A stretch of DNA of 64,000 nucleotides from Carposina sasakii (GCA_014607495.2 CP053162.1:2116469-2180468); one strand, 5' to 3'; positions 1 through 11,212 are shown, counted from the first letter of the stretch. Notes: a model not told the origin generated them from the sequence alone. Made by a program: numbers and translations.

Positions 1-289
1 TAAGCTGAGCGGTTTGAAATACTTTTAATCGCTAATAAATATAAGCATGAAAAAATATATTAATCTTTTCTTATATTGCCCCTAAGTAGTTGAAAAAACA
101 GAAAAAAAACAGGTATCAGCTTCTTACGCTCATTCGCTTTGATTTGAATGCATGTTGACCATCAGGCATTCACTTAATGACTCAATAGGTAATGGTCTTC
201 GTTAATTACCTTAAATGTATGTATGTATATTCTGACGGTGCTACTAATAAACAGCGCATACATTTTTACATAACTTTTGACAGGAAAAT
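1..289. other. intergenic, no recognisable feature
   Basis: AT-rich sequence before the first RTE copy. I see no coding signal, terminal repeat or RNA gene here. Confidence 0.5.
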
Positions 290-1890
290 ATCATCATTCA
301 TCATCATTTACAGCCCTGAGAAGTCCACTATTGGACATAGGCCTCCCCCAACAACCTCCACTCCGACCGGTCGAAAACAGCCTGCATCCAACCGACGCCC
401 GCGAACTTGGCTAGGTCGTCCATCCACCTCGCGGGTGGCCTTCCCACGCTGTGCTTGCCGATACATGGTATCCACTCTAGAACTTTCCGACTACATCGGC
501 CATCAGTTCTTCGAGCTATGTGCCCTGCCCATTGCCACTTTAGCTTGCTGGACCGTTGAGCTATGTCGGTGATCTTTGTACGTCTGCGGATTTCCTTATT
601 TCTGATTCGCTCATGCAGAGAGATCCCAAGCATAGCTCTCTCCATCGCTCGCTGTGCGATCCTGAGCTTCTTTATGAGGCACATAGTTAGAGACCACGTC
701 TCGGCACCGTAGGTCATCACCGGCAGTACGCACTGGTTGAATACCTTCGTCTTTAAGGACTGGGGTATCTTGGATATAAATAAGCTTCGTAGTTTCCCGA
801 ACGCTGCCCAGCCGAGTTGAATTTGCCGATTTACCTCCTTCTCAAAGTTGGACTTTCCTAGTTTGACCGTCTATCCCAGATAAACATACTCGTCAACAAA
901 TTCAAGCATCGAGCTCTCAACCAGTACAGGAGTGGGCGGCACATGGACATCTTGTCCATGTTCATCTTCAGGCCCACCTGTTGGGAGACTCGATTGAGGC
1001 CATCGAGCATTGTGCTTAGATCCTTTAGCGATTTTGCCATGAGCACGATGTCGTCTGCGAACCGAAGGTGAGTGATGTATTCGCCATTGATATTGATGCC
1101 GAGTCCTTTCCATTCGAGAAGCTTAAAGGCGTTTTCCACTGCATTGGTGAAGAGCTTCGGATAAATAACATCTCCTTGTCTCACTCCCCTCTGCAAAGAA
1201 ATCGGCTCAGTGCTCCGCTCCTGTGCTCGTACCGACATGGTGGCATTGCTGTATAAACACTTCAGCACTTCGATATATCGATGGTCAATATGGCACCGGT
1301 GGAGAGACTGCCCATGTCTCGATCGAATCAAAGGCCTTCTCATAGTCCAGGAACGCTAAGCATAGTGGCCGATTATTCTCTTCCGTTTTCTGTATAATCT
1401 GCCGTAGCGTGTGGATATGGTCTATGGTACTAAACCCTTTTCGGAAACCGGCTTGTTCGGGAGGCTAGAAGTCATCAAACCTGCGAGCAAGATGATTTGT
1501 GATTACCCTTGAAATGTATAAATAAATAACCCTTGAATGTCTACAAGATTTAGACATGGCTCAGAAGCGATATGGGTCTATAATTCTTCAGTAAGGCTTT
1601 ATCGCCTTTTTTAAAGAACAGCACACTTCTGCTCCATGCTTCCAGCGTTACGCCTTCGAGCAGGAAGGAATTTAAGAGCCTCTGGAGAACCTTCAGTACC
1701 GGAGTTCCACCCGCTCTTAGAAGCTCTGATGTAATTCCATCATCGCCCGGCGCTTTGTTGTTATTTGTCGTCGTACAGTTGGAACCCACCCGGGGATTCT
1801 TAGCACCCCTGGCTCCCGCACTTGACCGGCACCTGTCGGACACGCCAGTGTCGCCTCCGGAGCCACCGGGCACTTGGGGCCTTCCTAGAT
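290..1890 (-). mobile_element. RTE-clade non-LTR retrotransposon, 5'-truncated and decayed
   Basis: A 1.6 kb LINE copy lying on the - strand. Its 3' end is at about 290-300, where the + strand shows the ATCATC tail typical of RTE elements (a GAT/ATG repeat on the element strand). The same 3' end recurs at 5676-5763, 36442-36533, 38403-39180 and 44387-44597. The copy contains the middle and C-terminal part of the reverse transcriptase but no endonuclease, so it is 5'-truncated at about 1890 next to a CTAT repeat. No clear target duplication was found. Clade assignment rests on the resemblance of the C-terminal region (GAETWSLT, AGHIARRTDGRWSRKVLEW) to lepidopteran endonuclease-reverse transcriptase proteins of the RTE group. 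Confidence 0.85.
328..1873 (-). pseudogene. RTE reverse transcriptase, disrupted by frameshifts and stops
   Basis: The coding remains fall into three open blocks in shifting frames. 1550-1873 carries the palm start (NKAPGDDGITSELL, then LKNYRPISLLSHV). 858-1343 carries GVRQGD and the catalytic FADDIVLMAK (motif C). 328-720 carries the C-terminal region with GAETWSLTMCLIKKLRIAQR and GRPPARWMDD. Between the first two blocks, about 1344-1500, another frame shows AGFRKGFSTIDHIHTL and FLDYEKAFDSIE (motif A). A small insertion near 1510-1545 repeats the words around 'acccttgaatgt'. At least two frame changes and internal stops mean no functional enzyme is made. The 38403-39180 copy covers the same C-terminus with fewer defects. 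Confidence 0.85.
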
Positions 1891-1892
1891 TA

Positions 1893-1908
1893 CTATCTAT
1901 CTATCTAT
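1893..1908. repeat. (CTAT)4 microsatellite
   Basis: Four CTAT units directly at the 5' truncation point of the RTE copy, so it may mark the insertion boundary. Confidence 0.7.
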
Positions 1909-2507
1909 CCCTTATATTATAATAGTTTATTATACTCTGAAATCGCAAAAATAGGCAGTTGATAATTCGCCAATCACTTTATATGTTTATCACTTTACTT
2001 ATCACTTGGATGTTATCATCAACTCTTAAAGTAATATTGATTGATAGTTTTATTCTACAAGCGAGACAACTAAACAGTGTATATACCTATACAGTGACAT
2101 CTCGTTCTCACAATAGAAACAATTCTGCCGCTTTCAGAGTTCTTTGCAACTATAGATATATACTAATTATGTATCTCTTTTAAACAGATAAGGTTTTATT
2201 AATAACAAAAAACTTCTGCTATCCAAAATTTACTTCGCCTATCACTATGTACTCATCCTAACCTAACACCTATATAAACAGTTTAAGATCAAACGCTTTG
2301 AATATTTTAACACTAAATCTGAACATTTGATACGTTAGCAATTACTCGAATTACAGGCAACTTAAATTATTGAGTTTACATTTTGCATCAATCTACATAC
2401 GCGGATATAGGCGAAGGATTACTACAATATTTCTACGGGTACCTACTCTTTACGGTGTCCACATGTAAAAAGTTCTCCCGCTAGCGGCAGCGCGATATAT
2501 ATGTATA
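1909..2507. other. intergenic, no recognisable feature
   Basis: AT-rich. The only longer frame (74 codons at 1959-2183) has no family resemblance and unremarkable composition. I see no terminal repeats. Confidence 0.5.
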
Positions 2508-2981
2508 CAGTGTTTGTGACAGCCAGGCAAATATTGATATGTTGACTTCAGACCATTATTCGGAGATAAATACCAGTGAAAATTTTCGCAGGAAAATTCC
2601 AAAATTTTGCGACATTTTTAATTTCTCGAGGAAAAAAATAGTGTGGTTCGTTTAAGTTGGCATTAAATATTGACTTAAAAACAAAATTTTAACCAATGGG
2701 CCATTTTAAAAAAAAGCTGCCTACAAAAAAGTTCAATTAACTGATCAACCACAAAGGAGAGTTACAAGCGATCCAAAAAACACTAATGTATGTACAATAC
2801 CAATAAGCCCATTTAACTAGTCACAGAGACGCCCGATATATTTGACGCGGTAAGCGAACATTGCGGATAATCAAATTAAAAATGCGTTTCCTGCGTGTAA
2901 CAAAATAACACTGTCTTGTATCTCAAAATAATGGTATTTGTTCAATTTTTTAATATTTGCTTGGCTGTCACACACACCCTG
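2508..2981 (+). mobile_element. TIR MITE, family F (474 bp)
   Basis: Ends in inverted repeats: CAGTGTTTGTGACAGCCAGG on the left, with its complement (…GGCTGTCACACACACCCTG) on the right, flanked by TA. Two more copies lie at 5613-5953 and 9466-9941. The TA flank and CAG start suggest a Tc1/mariner-type non-autonomous element (inference). Confidence 0.75.
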
Positions 2982-3014
2982 TATACATATAGATACAACC
3001 GGTTGTTTTTCAAA

Positions 3015-3125
3015 AAGGGTTGCCAGAACTGCAAGATCCCATAGTCACGTTTACCATAGCAGGGATAGATGTAAATAATTGGTATCAAGTTGCTAACTCA
3101 TAGCCTGAGAATATGACCGTTCCTA
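3015..3125 (-). mobile_element. SINE-like repeat C, degraded copy
   Basis: Degraded reverse copy of a repeat seen about 15 times in the window (key words CAGCTGCATCTCCTTCCGTG, GAGCTAGCAACTTGTCACTG, GATCCTGCAGTTCTGGCTAC). Here the last two words are recognisable. Confidence 0.55.
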
Positions 3126-3249
3126 TCCTAGGAAATAATAGCTTACCGGCCCCATTACTACCTAACTAGCAAATGCAAAGCGATAGCAAAAATTGTACAA
3201 AATTGTTTGCTTGTCAAATTCGTATTATAAATGAAATTGTATTAGGCGT

Positions 3250-3650
3250 TACAATTCGGAAGTTCAAACATTCACTATGGGTGCGCCCACCACCGGGCCC
3301 TACACCCTCCACTGACCCTCGGATCTGATAACTCATAATTGCGACAACAGGCACTTGCACTAACTACAATCGCCATGAGAAACCAGACCCGAGCACCTAG
3401 CATGCAAGACGATACATTGCACTATTCCGAAATCAAAAACTAGATAAATAATCTACATATGTTTCGCCAACAACCGTGGCATCCTCAGGATTATAGAAAT
3501 CAGTAAATTAGTAAACCACTAATTATTATGAACCTCTAAAACCCAACACATGAGTTATCAGATCCGAGGGTCAGTGGAGGGTGAAAAAACTAGGGCCATA
3601 AACGGTGGTGGCGCACCCATAGTGAAATTCGCCCGATTACAAGTATAATG
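3250..3650. mobile_element. fold-back MITE with long inverted repeats
   Basis: Left arm 3271-3337 (ATTCACTATGGGTGCGCCCA … CCTCGGATCTGATAACTCAT) returns as its reverse complement at 3551-3628, with about 210 bp between. The arms are close to identical except for a short indel around the CACCACC motif. No coding content. Confidence 0.75.
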
Positions 3651-3734
3651 AAAAAATTTTTTTTTTTCTAAGGAACTTTGACAGTTTGTACAATTTTCGC
3701 TATCGCGCTGCTTCGGCTTTGCTAAACTTGCTTT

Positions 3735-3785
3735 TTTGATGTATAGAGTACGTACCCTCGTTAGGTTGAGACGAAAAAACACCTG
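3735..3785 (+). mobile_element. fragment of MITE family E (right end)
   Basis: TGATGTATAGAGTACGTACC followed by a CGTTAGG and AAAAAACACC motif matches the right terminus of the family E element at 4976-5358. Confidence 0.55.
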
Positions 3786-4162
3786 ACCTAACCTACGTAT
3801 ACAAAGACTTTAAAATCATAACCTTTCATGTATCTTTCATGACTTAGCAAACCAAACTTTTACAAAAGATTTTCATATTCATTTGAACAAATAAATAAAT
3901 TGACCTTTCTACTATCCCCGTACGGGGCTGGAGCGCAATGAACCGCGATTTCATTAAAACTACAGCATGGCATAACGAATATTAATTAGTAAAGTTGCTA
4001 TCGGCTACTGGGCTATGCTCAGTTATGTGCAGATAGTCAACTCATAATACTTAACACCGAAAAATACAAAAAATATGAATTATGTTCAAATAATCGTAGG
4101 TACTTCATAGGTGTGCTTGTCAAGATTAAGGATTGTAAGATTTTTTCGGAGCATTAAGATGT

Positions 4163-4510
4163 GACGATGATGATCTCCGACCGAATTTCGGCCAAGGCGA
4201 CCAATCTCTACGGAGATTGGCAAGGTACGCAGGAGATATTATAGTGCACAAGTGTGTGCGCAAACACAGATGCACTCTCTATGCAACGTTACTCTCATAG
4301 TCCGGTGGGACGGAAAGCCGACACGACCGGAGAGAGATCAGGCGCAGGACCAACGGTTTTATGTGCTTTCCGTGGCACGAGCTAAGTGACAATTTTTACA
4401 ACATTAAATTCTGTACATGAAATATTCATTGATACAGGCCCGTGACTGGGATCGAACTTACGCCTCCCGCTTGGAAGGTGCACGTCTTAACCACTGGGCT
4501 ATCACCGCTT
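4163..4510 (-). mobile_element. tRNA-derived SINE (family A), full-length copy
   Basis: The - strand reads GTGATAGCCCAGTGGTTAAG near its 5' end and AAGTTCGATCCCAGTCAC about 40 bp further, which match RNA polymerase III A-box and B-box (GTTCGAnnCC) elements of a tRNA-derived head. The body ends in a GATCATCATC-type tail. The second copy is at 52622-52940 on the + strand and has an 11-bp target duplication. Confidence 0.8.
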
Positions 4511-4556
4511 AATTTGTAATAAATGTGTAAATTGTCTCCTGTGCTGGGGCTTCACA

Positions 4557-4789
4557 TCCTACTTATATTATAAACGCGAAAGTTTGTGAGTATGAATGGA
4601 TGAATGTTTGTTACTCTTTCACGTAAAAACGCCTGGAGCGATTTTAATAAAATTTGGTATGGAGTTAGCTGACACTCTGGATTAACACATAGGCTAATTT
4701 TTATCCTGGGAAAATATTTTTATCCCGGATAAGTTAGACCTATTGTTTTTTCTGCAGACCGCGCTGACGAAGTCGCGGGCATCCACTAG
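4557..4789 (+). mobile_element. non-autonomous Helitron (233 bp)
   Basis: Begins TC, ends CTAG, and sits exactly between A (4556) and T (4790), the Helitron target. Just before the end is the hairpin CCGCG…CGCGG. The body words (ATAAACGCGAAAGTTTG, TAACACATAGGCTA) match a very common lepidopteran Helitron. Related copies are at 10865, 16159, 37459 and 37670. Confidence 0.8.
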
Positions 4790-4796
4790 TCATATA

Positions 4797-4973
4797 TACA
4801 TCAGCTGCATCTCGTTCCGTGCATGTTGTAAGAGGCGACTAAGGAATTTAGGGGTATTCTTTCAGGCGATGAGCTAGCAACTTGTCACTGATGTTTCACA
4901 TCTGACTCTATGCTATACGATCAGTTGCGATTCTGGTAGGTTGGGAACACAGCCCTATGTACCTGTATGTTTA
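4797..4973 (+). mobile_element. SINE-like repeat C
   Basis: Near-complete forward copy beginning ATACATCAGCTGCATCTC and running through GAGCTAGCAACTTGTCACTG to a TATGTACCTGTATG tail. Family E element 4976-5358 starts immediately after it. Confidence 0.65.
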
Positions 4974-4975
4974 TA

Positions 4976-5358
4976 CAGGGTGATTTTTGGTCGTCAACAT
5001 TCCAGAAAGCTACGGAATCTCCTCATCATCACGATAATTTTTCTCCATGGAAGCATACCTGGGAAGTGTCTGGTTTCTAAAATATTCGGGTCCAAAGTTG
5101 AGTAAATAGACTGCGTTTTTCTGCATAAATGCACATTGACGTATGTAGGAAGATTTTTTCATGAGAAATAATTAATATCTGTCTATGAAAGAACTATATG
5201 TTTATGCTAACACTGGACACTATAAATTTTGCCCGATCAAGTAATTTTAAAAAAATCATATTTTTTTTTTACATGGTTTCCCAGCATTTTTTGACATAAA
5301 CTTACTTTATTTGATGTATAGAGTACGTATCCCTTCGTTAAGGGAGGCAAGGAAAAAA
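4976..5358 (+). mobile_element. TIR MITE, family E, right end lost
   Basis: Left end CAGGGTGATTTTTGGTCGTC after TA. Interior words are TTTTTCTCCATGGAAGCATA, GGGTCCAAAGTTGAGTAAAT and TTACTTTATTTGATGTATAG. The right end breaks off in a run of A where the SINE at 5362 starts. Other copies are at 14357, 23563, 50051 and 60818. Confidence 0.75.
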
Positions 5359-5361
5359 CAG

Positions 5362-5607
5362 AATAGCACCACTCCATGTCTGCCTGTGGGTATCGTACGA
5401 GGCGATCAAGGGTTCCGGGAGGTGGACAGCAGTGCCTCCCGTGTTCACAACATAGTCCAAAAGTCACACTGCAGTCACCAAGGCGGGTTGGTGACTGCAG
5501 TGTGACCAGAGTGGTGACTATGGCCAAAAATCCTCTACGGCAGTAGCCTTATAGCGTGCCCTGGGGGAGGCCTACGTCCAGCAGTGCACTGCAATAGGCT
5601 AATCTGT
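5362..5607 (+). mobile_element. SINE-like repeat B with RTE-type tail; local inverted duplication
   Basis: A member of repeat family B (words GGTATCGTACGAGGCGAT, CCGGGAGGTG, GGGGGAGGCCTACGTCCAGC, ACTGCAATAGGCT). Compared with other copies it carries an odd inverted duplication: 5463-5480 and 5489-5506 are exact reverse complements of 18 bp around an 8-bp loop, where other copies have the sequence only once. Confidence 0.75.
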
Positions 5608-5612
5608 GTATA

Positions 5613-5953
5613 CAAGGTGTTGGTGACAGCCAGGCAAATACTGAAATGCTGAACAAGTATCGTTGTGTTAAGTTATCATCATCATCATTTACAGCCCTGA
5701 GAAGTCCACTGTTGGACATAGGCCTCCCCCAACAACCTCCACTCCGACCGGTCGGAAGCAGCCTGTGTTAAGTTAGTACGATAGTGTTATTACTTGGAGG
5801 AAATGTATTTTTGATTTGATTATCTGTAATCTTTGCTCTCAGCGCGAATCGCTAATTTTAAAAATTGTTGCGAAAATTTTCAGTGTTTTCCGTCTCAGAA
5901 TCATGGTCTGAAGTCATAGTATCAATATTTGCCTGGCTGTCACAAACACCCTG
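5613..5953 (+). mobile_element. TIR MITE family F, interrupted by an RTE tail
   Basis: Ends CAAGGTGTTGGTGACAGCC and GGCTGTCACAAACACCCTG, flanked by TA. An 88-bp RTE 3' end (5676-5763) has inserted into it and duplicated 12 bp of it. Confidence 0.75.
5676..5763 (-). mobile_element. RTE 3'-end insertion, 88 bp
   Basis: Only the last 88 bp of the RTE family, including the GAT tail, flanked by the exact 12-bp duplication TGTGTTAAGTTA (5664-5675 and 5764-5775). This is a severely 5'-truncated but otherwise normal target-primed insertion. Confidence 0.85.
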
Positions 5954-6039
5954 TATACATTAGTTACATAATTTATTACATTCCATTCGATGTCCATTTA
6001 CCGGTAACTTAGCTTTTTTCGCTAAACCTACTTACACCT

Positions 6040-6115
6040 GAAATTACCACCCCATGTCTGCCCGTGGGTATCGTACGAGGCGATAATTTCCGGGAGGTCC
6101 AGGGCCTCCCGTAAA
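6040..6115 (+). mobile_element. SINE-like repeat B, head fragment
   Basis: CCCCATGTCTGCCCGTGGGT, then CGTACGAGGCGAT and CCGGGAGGTC match the head of repeat B. The rest is missing. Confidence 0.65.
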
Positions 6116-7740
6116 CATTCCAAAATACAAACTAATCATAATAAAATCACAAGCATGACGCAAATATATACTAAATGTAGGTAAGTAGAAATAATTAGAA
6201 AGAGATAGTGAATTGCGTAATAATGCGTTAGAGCAGTGACCTGGATGTCGGAACGTCTGCAACTGTGTCTGCATGAACGCAGATGTTAGACACTTTTGGT
6301 TTTAATTTATAACTCATTTACCAGCAGTATAATTATTTATTTATTTCGCTGGATTTTAGCTTAATATTGTGTATATTATACAGTATAATATTTTTCCTTC
6401 CCTATATCTCACGTTAAAATAAATTTAGAACTCGTATTTTAGATTTCCACCAATACGCACTGGACCAGCGTCATAGTCCTATAGTCTCGCCCTTCCCTAT
6501 TATAGTACAACCGCAGGATGTGTACCAAGGACTACCTTTACCTCTATATATTCTATTTCTCTATTGGGTAAAAATATTTAAGATCAATAACTTTAGTCTT
6601 ACAGCATTGGTACACCAAGCCACTTTTTAATTATACGCAAAACTAGTTTGACATTTATAATAGAAGCCAAAAGTTGACGACGACTGCATGTGAAAGGTCA
6701 AGCTCTAGTGGAATAAGCAATGGCACTTGCAATACGTTTACAATCGCCCATCTAATTTGATAGTGATGTTTGCACATAAAAAATTATCGATATCGATGTT
6801 TCTTATTTCTCCATTAAAATAATATGAATGGTGATGATGACTAATAATACCATCACTAATGAAAAATGAGATTGTCGGCTAAAATGATTTATAAAACTAT
6901 CAATTACAACTTAGGTCCCTTAATTTACGCTATGGAACACTATTACAATTGTAGTTTTATGATACCTTATAGAATAAATAAAAATGTACAACTGTACAAC
7001 TGTAACTAACATTTAGATTTACCAATAATCTGAATTAAATAAAGTCACGGTTATGGTTAAATATACACCTACTTCGTTTTTATTACATGTCGATTAAATC
7101 TTATATTCTTATTCAACTTTAACTAAGAAATTAAAAAACAGGGTTAACAAAAGAAGTATATGACACATTTAAATAAATAAATTATCCTTTAAAATTTTTC
7201 TAAATAGGGTAGATTATATTCCTTCGCTAGTTAGGAAAATTCATGCAATATTGAAAATAAATATTTTATTTTTTAATTATCTACAGTCTAGCATATGCAT
7301 GTAAAATCGAAATGTGAAAGTACACTCAATATAAAATACATGTTTTTTTTCAATATGTTAATCTAAATAGTAACTTATCAGGTTCGTCTTACGTATAACC
7401 ATTTTCAAAGAAAAATATTATAGCTATTATAAACGCCAGTACCTACTTGTCCATTATTTTCTTAACCTACCTAAGAATAACATGATCTCTTAAAAAATTA
7501 CGGCCTTGTCATAAATAACTTATCGATATTAGAACAATACATCGATAGCCGCACAGCACTAGTTTACATTTTAATAGATTCGCAGACAAGCACGTCTATA
7601 GAGATGTTAAATGTAGCTTTTTATTAGTCTTTGTAATGTACTAGATTATTATTTCTTAATTACATACATTAAGTACATACTATATCCGTTGTTTTATAAG
7701 AAGCTCATGTCAAGGTTAAATGTTTTCAGCAATTCAGTTT
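6116..7740. other. intergenic, AT-rich, no recognisable feature
   Basis: No open frame over 76 codons, no TIR pair and no family repeat recognised. Poly-A/T tracts only. Confidence 0.45.
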
Positions 7741-7761
7741 TAGCACTCATTATTTTATTGG

Positions 7762-8012
7762 CTTGCCGCGTGGTGCCGGTAGAGTAGAGTTTGTCCCATG
7801 CCTGCCCGTGGGTATCGTACGAGGCGATTAAGGGTTTCCGGGAGGTGGGCAGCAGCGTCTCCCGTGCTGACAACATAGTCCGAAAATCACACTGCGGTCA
7901 CCAACCCGCCTGCCCAGCGTGGTGACTATGGGCAAAACCCCCCTGTGGCAGTAGCCTTGTGGCGTGCTCTGGGGGAGGCCTATGTCCAGCAGTGGACTGC
8001 GATAGGCTAAAG
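7762..8012 (+). mobile_element. SINE-like repeat B, near full-length
   Basis: The best copy of the family. It runs from CTTGCCGCGTGGTGCCGGTA through the GTATCGTACGAGGCGATTAA block, a TCACACTGCGGTCACCAACC block and GGGGGAGGCCTATGTCCAGC to ACTGCGATAGGCT. Its last about 30 bp resemble the RTE 3' end. Confidence 0.75.
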
Positions 8013-8107
8013 ACGTTTTGATTGGCTTATGGCAAAATATTAGCTATTACTCGTACATACATAGATACATACACGGGTGAATTCCAGAAAAGCTACAGCT
8101 AAAGTTA

Positions 8108-8216
8108 TCGCCAGAGAGAATGACGGACTCTTTAGTCGACTCTTACGACATGTATGGAAGGAGATGCAGCTGATGTATTCTAGTGAAGTCCCGCATCAGA
8201 ACAGGACATCATCAGC
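8108..8216 (-). mobile_element. SINE-like repeat C, partial
   Basis: Reverse copy: TCTTACGACATGTATGGAAG, GAGATGCAGCTGATGTATTC, AGTGAAGTCCCGCATCAG. Confidence 0.65.
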
Positions 8217-9465
8217 ACCAGAATAAATAAATTATATTATTATCATTATAATAGAAAGGGATGCACTACACTAGCCCCAGGCAGTCTAAGCATGTGCGAG
8301 AGAGAAACTTATTGACATCGCTGTCACTGTCGCTTTTGGGCATAGATCAATATTATAGTTCAAAGTTGAAATGAAATAAAGTATGAAATCGTGCAAAGTA
8401 GTTATGTCATTCTATGTATAAACTGCAAACTTAGGTTTGCCGTCACAGTGGTGGCGCTAGTATCTATTTATTAGTGTTTCTAAAAGGGAATTAATCTGTT
8501 AAGGCGAGTACCAGAAATCGCGTAGAAAGGTAGGCTTACGAAAGCCTAACTTCTAATTGTTGTGGTTGAATCAAACAATACATAGAAAATGTTGTTATGA
8601 GTTATTATCAACTCGAATACAACATTTGTATCAGTTATATTGTTTTATTTAAGTTATTCTTATTTATATAAGGATAATTTCATTTTTTTAAATTTACGAT
8701 GTCCTGATTTTAGCTTGAATTCGCTAGTGCTCCTAAGCTATAACGGCGGCGCTTGGAAATATACATATATTATGAAACAAATAATTCAATATTCTTCAGA
8801 CCTAACATAGAATTTTCAAATGTAAAAATTTTTCATTAAAATAGATCAAAAAACATAAATTTTGAGCGGAAATTAAAAAAGGCCAATACTGATTTGTATT
8901 CAATACTACAGTCCTCTTAAACTACAGTCCGTTTTAAAGAATAATAAAATTTCTATGTCTGATTTCGGAACTAAATTTTTTTGTATGCAGCAAATCAGAA
9001 AATGTGGTCATACACATAGTACTCGTAACTAGCGCTATGGCAATAGCGGGGATAGGGGTGCAACGAAACTATATGGTGAACAGCACTCTAGTAGGTCCAA
9101 TAAGGTTCCAACTTTGACCACCGGCATTCGTAAGTATGTAATACCGTTATATTGGTTGTTGGTTGACCCCTACTGTAATGGTGAAGTCGTGAAACTTTAT
9201 TGAAACGTCCGATTCATGTTGTAAATGCTTTTAAGAAGGAAACAATGACATTTGATTCATTTCCTGTTACCGTCAGTCCTATTTGAAAATGAGTAGTTTA
9301 TGTTTTAGAAACAAAAACTTCAAAATTTATTTCTCCTATTTCCGGGAGTCATGTCATTACTTAACTTCGAATAATATAGAATCCATACACGAGTATCTGT
9401 CCATCTCCTATCTTTTCACGCTAAAACTAATGCACCTATTTAGCTGAAACAGCTGAGAAAGAATA
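8217..9465. other. intergenic with one short shared segment
   Basis: No gene. The words around 8998-9021 (AAAATGTGGTCATACACATA) recur inside the hAT-like element at about 62917, so this may include a decayed relative of that element. Confidence 0.4.
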
Positions 9466-9941
9466 CAGTGTGTGTGTGTGACGCCAGGAAAATATTTAAA
9501 TACTGAACAAGTACCATTGTTGTGATTTACGACAGTGTTATTATTCGCAATGTTAGCTTTCCACGCCAATTGTACTCGTATAGGGCGATCATGTGACTAG
9601 TTAAATAAGTTTATTGGTTTTTGACTGTAATAGATAACTGAGGCTGAACAAGATAGTAGGTAATGATCACTGTGAAGCTGACTCAATGTAAATTTTATCT
9701 ATCAGTTAACTTATGGCCTATCAAGGTTGGTATAATCTTTTGGGGTAACTCGACCCATCATGGCGTTCGTTTTGTCAATTTTGAGAGTTGTCAGTCATGC
9801 ATGTACATCTAAGGCATTTCCTAACGCGATGCCATTATGGTTTTCAGCGTATTTGGCATGGCTCCTAGAGTCCAAGTGACATTGAGGATCATGGTCTGAA
9901 GTCGCCATATCAATATTTGCCTGGCTGTCACTTCCACCATT
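9466..9941 (+). mobile_element. TIR MITE family F, decayed
   Basis: Left end CAGTGTGTGTGTGTGACGCC, right end TATCAATATTTGCCTGGCTG then TCACTTCCACC. Interior shared with the 5613-5953 copy (GAACAAGTAC, ACGACAGTGTTATTATT). Confidence 0.6.
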
Positions 9942-10345
9942 TATAAGCTATTTTTATCCGAAAAAAGGTTTTTCGAAAAGATTTTGTTTTTCACTCTTTA
10001 GATAATTAATAATTATTATAGCAATTAATAAAGTAAAGTACTTGTTGCAATTCGGCCTGTATGAAGTCAAATAGATAAGCTAATTAACCTTTGTGTAAAA
10101 AAACTCTCTAGTGTTTGCATTGTAACCTGTAATAATTAAGTAATCAGTCAAGTCTAGACTAGCCTAGGTAATGAAGATTTCTCGAGTTTTGTTATGCAGT
10201 AATGTGTTTTTGTACAGGTCAGTTGTAGGTTCACCTGGAATGTCTCTGTTTGTATGTATGTCATGTTACAAAAGCATAAATAACATTAATTAGATGCTAC
10301 AAGTATATATATACTACTCGTAGACATATAAATCAGCTGCATATA

Positions 10346-10605
10346 CAGAGTGTAACAAAAAGGGTATGTTAAGCGAAAAGTTATGTAAATAGCCCACTAT
10401 AGAGAACCTATCCACAAAATTTGAGACCCGAAATCACATGTTTATTTTTCCCGATAGTATGGAGAATTTTTAAATATCTCAGAAATTTTCATACAATCTT
10501 GAAAAATAAAAATGTGATTTCGAGTCTCAAATTTTGTAGATAGGTTCTCTATAGTGGGCTATTTACATAGCTTTTCGCTTAACATACCCTTTTTGTTACA
10601 CCCTG
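10346..10605. mobile_element. palindromic TIR MITE (260 bp)
   Basis: Nearly all of the element is two inverted arms of about 108 bp (CAGAGTGTAACAAAAAGGGT … against … CCCTTTTTGTTACACCCTG), flanked by TA. The arms differ at only a few positions. A decayed relative is at about 41293-41405. Confidence 0.85.
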
Positions 10606-10644
10606 TATAAATAAATATATATAGAAAATTCTGCTTCCTCAATA

Positions 10645-10835
10645 GCATCAGCTGCATCCCTTTACGTGCATATCGTAAAAGTTGGCAAAGGAAGTCAGGG
10701 GCATTCTCTCAGGCAACGAGCTAGCAACTTGTCACTGTCTTTAACATCTGGCCCAACCATGCTAAACGTGGCTGCAGGATCTCCGACGTGATCCTACAGA
10801 TCTGGCCCCGTCTTTAGGAAAATATCCGTGTGTAT
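10645..10835 (+). mobile_element. SINE-like repeat C
   Basis: Forward copy from AATAGCATCAGCTGCATCCC through GAGCTAGCAACTTGTCACTG and GGCTGCAGGATCTCCGACGT to a GTGTGTATACC end. Confidence 0.65.
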
Positions 10836-10864
10836 ACCTATATTACGCATGTATTGATGAATGA

Positions 10865-11186
10865 CTAGTGGACGCCCGCGACTCCGTCCGCGTGGACTAC
10901 AGAGAAACAAAATGTCGAATTTATCCGGTATAAAAACATTTTCCCGGGATAAAAAGTAGCCTATGTGTTAAGTGAGACCTGTCACAATATATTCCTGAAA
11001 ACTGAATCGAAATTCGGTTCAGCCGTTTCTGAGATTAGCGTGCACAAACGCACGACAAACAGACAAACCGACAAATAGACAAAAATTTCAATAATCATTA
11101 GGTCATAAAGGTCTCCTATAATATTTTTTCTCATATATCTTCCATGTACAGACAGCCATCCGTTACATTTTTATTATATGTATAGA
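10865..11186 (-). mobile_element. non-autonomous Helitron (322 bp)
   Basis: On the - strand it starts TC (11186-11185) and ends CTAG (10868-10865), inserted between A and T, with a CGCGG…CCGCG hairpin next to the end. Body shared with 16159-16498. Confidence 0.8.
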
Positions 11187-11212
11187 TAAGTTAGGCACAA
11201 TCTGCAGTCAAT

